64,000 bases of DNA from Acidobacteriota bacterium (lineage in GTDB: Bacteria > Acidobacteriota > Terriglobia > Acidiferrales > UBA7541): assembly GCA_003223255.1 (NCBI GenBank), contig QHYJ01000026.1, positions 1 to 64,000 of the forward strand. The letters run 5' to 3'. This document shows, one piece after another, positions 60,210-64,000 of the stretch (its first letter is position 1; the number at the start of each line of letters is the position of its first letter). Made by a program: the position numbers and the translations under genes. The notes beneath the pieces were generated by a model, which saw only the letters and a program-made list of their open reading frames with translations, ran no database searches and was not told where the DNA came from.

Positions 60210-61349
60210 GTGCCTTTTTCTTTTGAAGCCCTGAAAACCGATTCCACCGGCCCGCGCTGCGGCCGTCTCACCACGCCGCACGGCGTGGTGCAGACCCCGT
60301 TTTTTCTGCCCGTCGGCACGCAAGCCACCGTCAAAGCGCTCACGCAAGAAGCGCTCGAAGAACTCGGTGCGGAAATTATCCTCGCCAACACCTATCATCT
60401 TTATTTGCGTCCCGGCCACGACTTGATTCGCCGCCTCGGCGGCCTGCACCAATTCATGTCCTGGCCACGCGCGATTCTCACCGATTCCGGCGGCTACCAG
60501 GTTTTCAGCCTCTCCGCGCTTCGCAAGGTTACCGACGAGGGGGTGCGCTTCCGTTCGCATCTCGATGGCTCCGAACATTTGCTCACGCCCGAAAGAGCCG
60601 CCGAGATTCAGCTCGCGTTGGGCTCAGACATCGCCATGGTGCTGGACGAATGCATTGAAACTCCGGCGCCTCGCGATGTAGCCGAAGCTGCGCTCCAGCG
60701 CACCACTGCCTGGGCCCGGCGCGCGCGCGCCTATTTTCGAGAATTCGCCAAGCGAAATGGCGAGCCTCCCGCGCAATGGCAGTTCGGCATCGTGCAAGGC
60801 GCCACTTTTCCCGACCTGCGCCGCGAAAGCGCTCGCCAGCTTCTCGACCTTGACTTTCCCGGTTACGCCGTGGGTGGCCTTGCGGTCGGCGAACCGCATG
60901 AAGTCACCTGCGAAATGACCGCGGAAGTGACCGCTTTACTTCCTAAAGACCTCCCGCGTTATCTCATGGGCGTGGGCCGCCCCGAGCAAATTGCCGATTA
61001 CGTCGCGCTCGGCATCGACATGATGGATTGTGTCCTCCCAACGCGCGCCGCGCGTCACGCGTGCCTGTACACCAGCGAAGGCCGCGTGCTCATCAAGAAC
61101 TCGCGCTACGCCGAAGACCAGCGCCCTATCGATTCGCATTGTTCCTGCACGGCTTGCCGACGGTATACGCGCGCCTATCTCCGCCATCTTTTTGCCGCCG
61201 GGGAGATGACCGCGGCCATCCTCGCCACCTACCATAACGTCCACTTTTACCTTGACATCATGCGGCAAATTCGAGAGGCTATGGAATTTGGGAACCTGGC
61301 GAAATTCTCATCTGAGATGCACGCGCGTTACGCTGCGGACCCAGCCTGA
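60210..61349 (+). CDS. tgt: tRNA-guanine transglycosylase
   Basis: It exchanges guanine 34 for preQ1 in GUN-anticodon tRNAs, a step in queuosine synthesis. Motifs: TPFFLPVGTQATVKALTQEA, LTDSGGYQVFSLSALRK, the nucleophile Asp in GIDMMDCVLPTRAARHA, and the zinc site CSCTACRRYTRAYLRHLF with a later His (TYHNVHFY). GTG start, 379 aa. The order tgt-yajC-secD-secF is the common bacterial arrangement. Confidence 0.96.
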   Translation: MPFSFEALKTDSTGPRCGRLTTPHGVVQTPFFLPVGTQATVKALTQEALEELGAEIILANTYHLYLRPGHDLIRRLGGLHQFMSWPRAILTDSGGYQVFSLSALRKVTDEGVRFRSHLDGSEHLLTPERAAEIQLALGSDIAMVLDECIETPAPRDVAEAALQRTTAWARRARAYFREFAKRNGEPPAQWQFGIVQGATFPDLRRESARQLLDLDFPGYAVGGLAVGEPHEVTCEMTAEVTALLPKDLPRYLMGVGRPEQIADYVALGIDMMDCVLPTRAARHACLYTSEGRVLIKNSRYAEDQRPIDSHCSCTACRRYTRAYLRHLFAAGEMTAAILATYHNVHFYLDIMRQIREAMEFGNLAKFSSEMHARYAADPA

Positions 61350-61503
61350 ATCCAGGCGCCGGTGAAGCATTCGGGGCTTAGGGTTCTGGCAAGCGCGCGG
61401 GCCTTCCGCGGGACATCACGTCAATCTCGACAGCGAAACCGCGCAAAAGCTGGGGCTCACTGCTTGTCACTAAGAACTGAGAACGGACAACTTAAAACTG
61501 ATC

Positions 61504-61818
61504 ATGACAGCGACGACCCTACTTCAGGCACTGAGCGGCGGCGGCTTCAGCACGTTCCTGATTCCTTTGGCCCTCATGTTTGGCATTATGTATCTCATGG
61601 TGATCTTGCCGCAGCAACGCCAGCGCAAGAAGACGCAGGCGATGCTTGCCGCCCTGAAGACGGGAGATAAGGTAATCACCGGCAGCGGCATTTACGGCAC
61701 GATCAGCGGCATCGATGGAGACGCCGTCATTATGAAGATTTCCTCCGAGCCGCAAGTTAAAATCAGAGTCGCGCGTGCGGCGATTGCTCAGGTGGAGGCA
61801 ACGGAAGATGCAAAATAA
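61504..61818 (+). CDS. yajC: Preprotein translocase accessory subunit YajC
   Basis: This 104 aa protein has one N-terminal TM (LIPLALMFGIMYLMVILPQQRQRKK) followed by the cytoplasmic domain (LKTGDKVITGSGIYGTISGI, then KIRVARAAIAQVE). It associates with SecDF. The upstream 154-base gap ends with AAGAACTGAGAACGGACAAC-type sequence of repeat-like character but holds no gene. Confidence 0.95.
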   Translation: MTATTLLQALSGGGFSTFLIPLALMFGIMYLMVILPQQRQRKKTQAMLAALKTGDKVITGSGIYGTISGIDGDAVIMKISSEPQVKIRVARAAIAQVEATEDAK

Positions 61819-61857
61819 ATCCACCTGCGTCGAGAGGACGCGCCTCATTTTCTAACC

Positions 61858-63483
61858 ATGAATCCTAATCTCAAGTGGAAAGCGTTGTTCATTCTGGCGG
61901 TCATCGTTTTCTGTCTCTATTTCCTTTTCGGCTATCCGACGTTCCCTACGTCCTTCGCGCAAGCGAAAGACAATTTCAAAAAGCAGATTAAGCTCGGCCT
62001 CGACCTCCAGGGCGGCAGCCACATGATTCTTCAGGTCCAGGTGCAGGAAGCTATCGCCCAGGAAACGGACACGACCGTCGATCGCCTCGCCACGACTCTC
62101 CGCGAAAAGAATGTGCACTACGACGAAGTCCGTCGTGTCGACGACACCCACATTCTTATCCGCAACATTGATCCGTCGCAGTACTCGGTTTTGAGCGACC
62201 TCCTCGGCACGCAATATAACAACGTTTGGGATATGGCCCCCGCCGCCGGCGCAACCAACAGCTACACTTTGACCCTGCGCGCCAACACTGCGGCGGCGAT
62301 CCAGGAGCAGACCGTCAATCAGTCCCTGGAAACCATCGCCCAGCGCATCAATCAGCTCGGACTCACCGAACCCACCATTCAGCTTCACGGCCGCAAAGAC
62401 AATGAGATCCTGGTGCAACTGCCAGGGGTCGCTGACACGGCGGAAGCCCGGCGCGTCATTCAAGCAGGTGGCCAGTTGGAGCTAAAGCTCGTCAACGATC
62501 TCACGACCTATCCCTCTGTTGCCGCCTACATGGCGCAGCACACCGTGCTTGCGGCCGGGGACGAATTGGTTCCGGCCTGCGCCGACAATCGCTCCACTGG
62601 TTCAAACGCCGGAGACACCTATTACGTGTTGAATCGCGCGCCGATTGTTACCGGCCGCGACCTTCGCAGCGCCACGGAAACTCGCAACACCACCAATCCC
62701 GGCACCTGGCAGGTGAACTTTACGCTTTCTCCAGAAGCTGCTCGGCGCTTCGGGCCCTTTACGCAACAGAACATCGGCCGCAACATGGCCATCGTCCTCG
62801 ATCACTGCGTCAAATCCGATCCCGTCATCAATGGCCGCATCGATGATTCCGGAATGATTGAAGGCAGTTTCAGTCAACAGAGCGCACATGAATTGGCAGT
62901 AGTTCTTCGTGCCGGCGCACTTCCGGCATCCATTAAGTACCTCGAAGAGCGCACCGTCGGTCCTTCGCTTGGCGCCGATTCCATTCGCCACGGTGTTCAG
63001 GCCTCCATCCTGAGCCTGCTGGTCGTGATGTTCTTCCTGCTGATTTATTACCGTATGTCGGGCGGCAATGCTGTGCTCGCGTTGATCCTTAACCTGATTA
63101 TTCTTTTGGCCTTCTTGGCCATGTCCGGCGCGGTGCTCACCCTCCCTGGTATCGCGGGCGTCATCCTTACGATCGGCATGGGTGTGGATTCCAACGTTCT
63201 GGTCTTTGAGCGCATTCGCGAAGAAATCCGCAATGGGAAGTCTTCGGCTGCGGCGGTGGACGCCGGCTTTGACAATGCCTTCCGAACCATCATTGACACC
63301 CACGTAACCACTGTGGTTTCTGCCGCCTTTTTGGGGTTCTTCGGCACCGGACCCATTCGCGGCTTTGCCATCACGCTGGTCGTTGGTCTCGTGGCCAACA
63401 TCTTTACCGCGGTCTACGTGTCCAAGACGATTTTCCAGTATCACCTGACGAAGATGGACCGTCAGGCCGAGCTGAGCATTTAA
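61858..63483 (+). CDS. secD: Protein translocase subunit SecD
   Basis: This RND-type proton-driven motor subunit assists Sec export from the periplasmic side. TM1 is LFILAVIVFCLYFLFGY, then LGLDLQGGSHMILQVQVQEA, the large periplasmic P1 domain, and the C-terminal five-TM bundle beginning SIRHGVQASILSLLVVMFFL with the conserved GVDSNVLVFERIREEIRNGK and THVTTVVSAAFLGFFGTGPI. 541 aa; the gene is complete. It is 160 bases upstream of secF, a larger gap than usual. Confidence 0.96.
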   Translation: MNPNLKWKALFILAVIVFCLYFLFGYPTFPTSFAQAKDNFKKQIKLGLDLQGGSHMILQVQVQEAIAQETDTTVDRLATTLREKNVHYDEVRRVDDTHILIRNIDPSQYSVLSDLLGTQYNNVWDMAPAAGATNSYTLTLRANTAAAIQEQTVNQSLETIAQRINQLGLTEPTIQLHGRKDNEILVQLPGVADTAEARRVIQAGGQLELKLVNDLTTYPSVAAYMAQHTVLAAGDELVPACADNRSTGSNAGDTYYVLNRAPIVTGRDLRSATETRNTTNPGTWQVNFTLSPEAARRFGPFTQQNIGRNMAIVLDHCVKSDPVINGRIDDSGMIEGSFSQQSAHELAVVLRAGALPASIKYLEERTVGPSLGADSIRHGVQASILSLLVVMFFLLIYYRMSGGNAVLALILNLIILLAFLAMSGAVLTLPGIAGVILTIGMGVDSNVLVFERIREEIRNGKSSAAAVDAGFDNAFRTIIDTHVTTVVSAAFLGFFGTGPIRGFAITLVVGLVANIFTAVYVSKTIFQYHLTKMDRQAELSI

Positions 63484-63549
63484 GTGTGTACTAGAACTGC
63501 TGAATCGCCAGGCCTAGCTCCCGGCAAACCAACGGGCGGTAGGTTCATG

Positions 63550-63593
63550 GGCTGGGTTCCTGTAGCCTAGACAGGCTCTGGGTGGTCCCAGCC
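63550..63593 (+). other. Nested inverted repeats between secD and secF
   Basis: GGCTGGG (63550-63556) pairs with CCCAGCC (63587-63593), and inside it CCTGT pairs with ACAGG (63571-63575). No T-run follows, so this is not a standard terminator. I see no match to a known riboswitch core; it may tune relative secD/secF expression or be a repeat. Confidence 0.4.
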
Positions 63594-63642
63594 GGGAACA
63601 TTCTGCGATCGGCGGTGTCTAAGAAAGGGAAGCAAGGAAGGC

Positions 63643-64000
63643 ATGCTCGAGCTCTTCAAGCAGCCCAATCTCAATTGGATGGGCAAGGCCAAGTACTTCT
63701 ACGCCTTGAGCGGTATTCTTCTTCTCGTCGGATGGATTTCGATTTTCTTCGGACGCGGTATTAAGTACGGAATCGATTTTAGTGGCGGCACTAACGTGGA
63801 CGTTCGTTTTGCCAAAACCCCCGACCTTGACAAACTTCGCAGCGGTCTTGCCGCCCAGGGGCTTGGCAACTCGGAAATCCAGAGCATCCACGACATCTCC
63901 AATCCTTACAACAACGAAGTCCTCATTTTTGTCGAAGGCAAGGGGCAGGACGAAGATCTTATGCAATCGAGCAGGACCAAGGTGCTCGACGCTTTGAACG
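63643..64000 (+). CDS. secF: Protein translocase subunit SecF (5' part, cut by window end)
   Basis: The ATG at 63643 follows GGAAGG. The frame is open to the end of the window and is absent from the supplied track because no stop is reached. It encodes MLELFKQPNLNWMGKAKYFY, TM1 (ALSGILLLVGWISIFF), the SecF signature YGIDFSGGTNVDVRF and the start of the periplasmic domain. Partner of SecD immediately upstream. Confidence 0.94.
   Translation, partial: MLELFKQPNLNWMGKAKYFYALSGILLLVGWISIFFGRGIKYGIDFSGGTNVDVRFAKTPDLDKLRSGLAAQGLGNSEIQSIHDISNPYNNEVLIFVEGKGQDEDLMQSSRTKVLDALN

Noticed and set aside
63484-63642. Cyclic-di-GMP or cobalamin riboswitch before secF
   Set aside because: GGCAAACC resembles one conserved phrase, but the other conserved segments of either riboswitch class are absent.
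1-64000. CRISPR arrays, tRNA or rRNA genes
   Set aside because: No regularly spaced direct repeats and no tRNA T-loop-like cores in a credible cloverleaf were found by eye; a tRNA scan would settle this.

Overview
The window is a high-GC bacterial chromosome segment that looks like Acidobacteriota (Terriglobia-like). This is inferred from gene content and style: a lipoylated 2-oxoacid dehydrogenase cluster with lpd and lipB, Lys/Ala-tailed acidic proteins, a YbhG/F/S-type exporter operon behind a TetR gene, DUF6569, SYLF and Yip1 proteins, and short palindromic dispersed repeats between and inside genes. No rRNA, tRNA or CRISPR array was seen. There is no intact mobile element, only relics.

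Layout. 0.2-5.8 kb: a tripartite efflux set (TolC-like protein with an N-terminal STAS domain, EmrA/HlyD adaptor, EmrB 14-TM MFS pump) followed by an ECF sigma factor. 5.9-9.2 kb: pheA, a DinB protein, then a graveyard with decayed archaemetzincin and membrane-anchored GcvH-like genes. 9.25-15.2 kb: lpd, lipB, E1 alpha, E1 beta and E2 of a 2-oxoacid dehydrogenase complex. 15.2-22.6 kb: a response-regulator/PP2C phosphatase, a pseudogene, an H1-like protein, a LysM lytic transglycosylase, a serine beta-lactamase-like hydrolase, and a divergent SDR/TetR pair sharing operator repeats. 22.6-26.6 kb: a cold-shock gene and an aspartate kinase/aspartate-semialdehyde dehydrogenase operon preceded by an apparent Thr/Lys attenuator. 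26.7-38.4 kb: PilT-like ATPase, tannase-family esterase, GlcG-like protein, M20 peptidase, folK, DUF6569 protein, pseudo-receiver, beta-propeller protein, radical SAM protein, IS607 relic and a Cys-rich protein. 38.5-43.1 kb: a membrane protein and the TetR-regulated HlyD/ABC exporter. 43.2-50.2 kb: SYLF protein, PBP4-type DacB, LOG protein, MutS2 and amidohydrolase. 50.2-54.3 kb: dnaG-rpoD. 54.5-60.2 kb: MscS channel, MFS exporter, hypothetical proteins, an oppD fragment and a Yip1 protein. 60.2-64 kb: tgt-yajC-secD-secF, with secF cut by the window edge.

The strongest hidden signal is on the minus strand at 25.60-25.82 kb. A short unannotated ORF rich in Thr and Lys codons sits between mutually exclusive RNA pairings and a perfect terminator hairpin, directly upstream of an aspartate kinase that appears to lack ACT regulatory domains. 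This has the architecture of ribosome-mediated attenuation and may replace allosteric feedback. Other notable items are the STAS-TolC fusion, dispersed repeats inserted in frame within lipB and mutS2, and a probable internal deletion in the DnaG TOPRIM approach.

All family calls come from reading motifs by eye; no database search was run.
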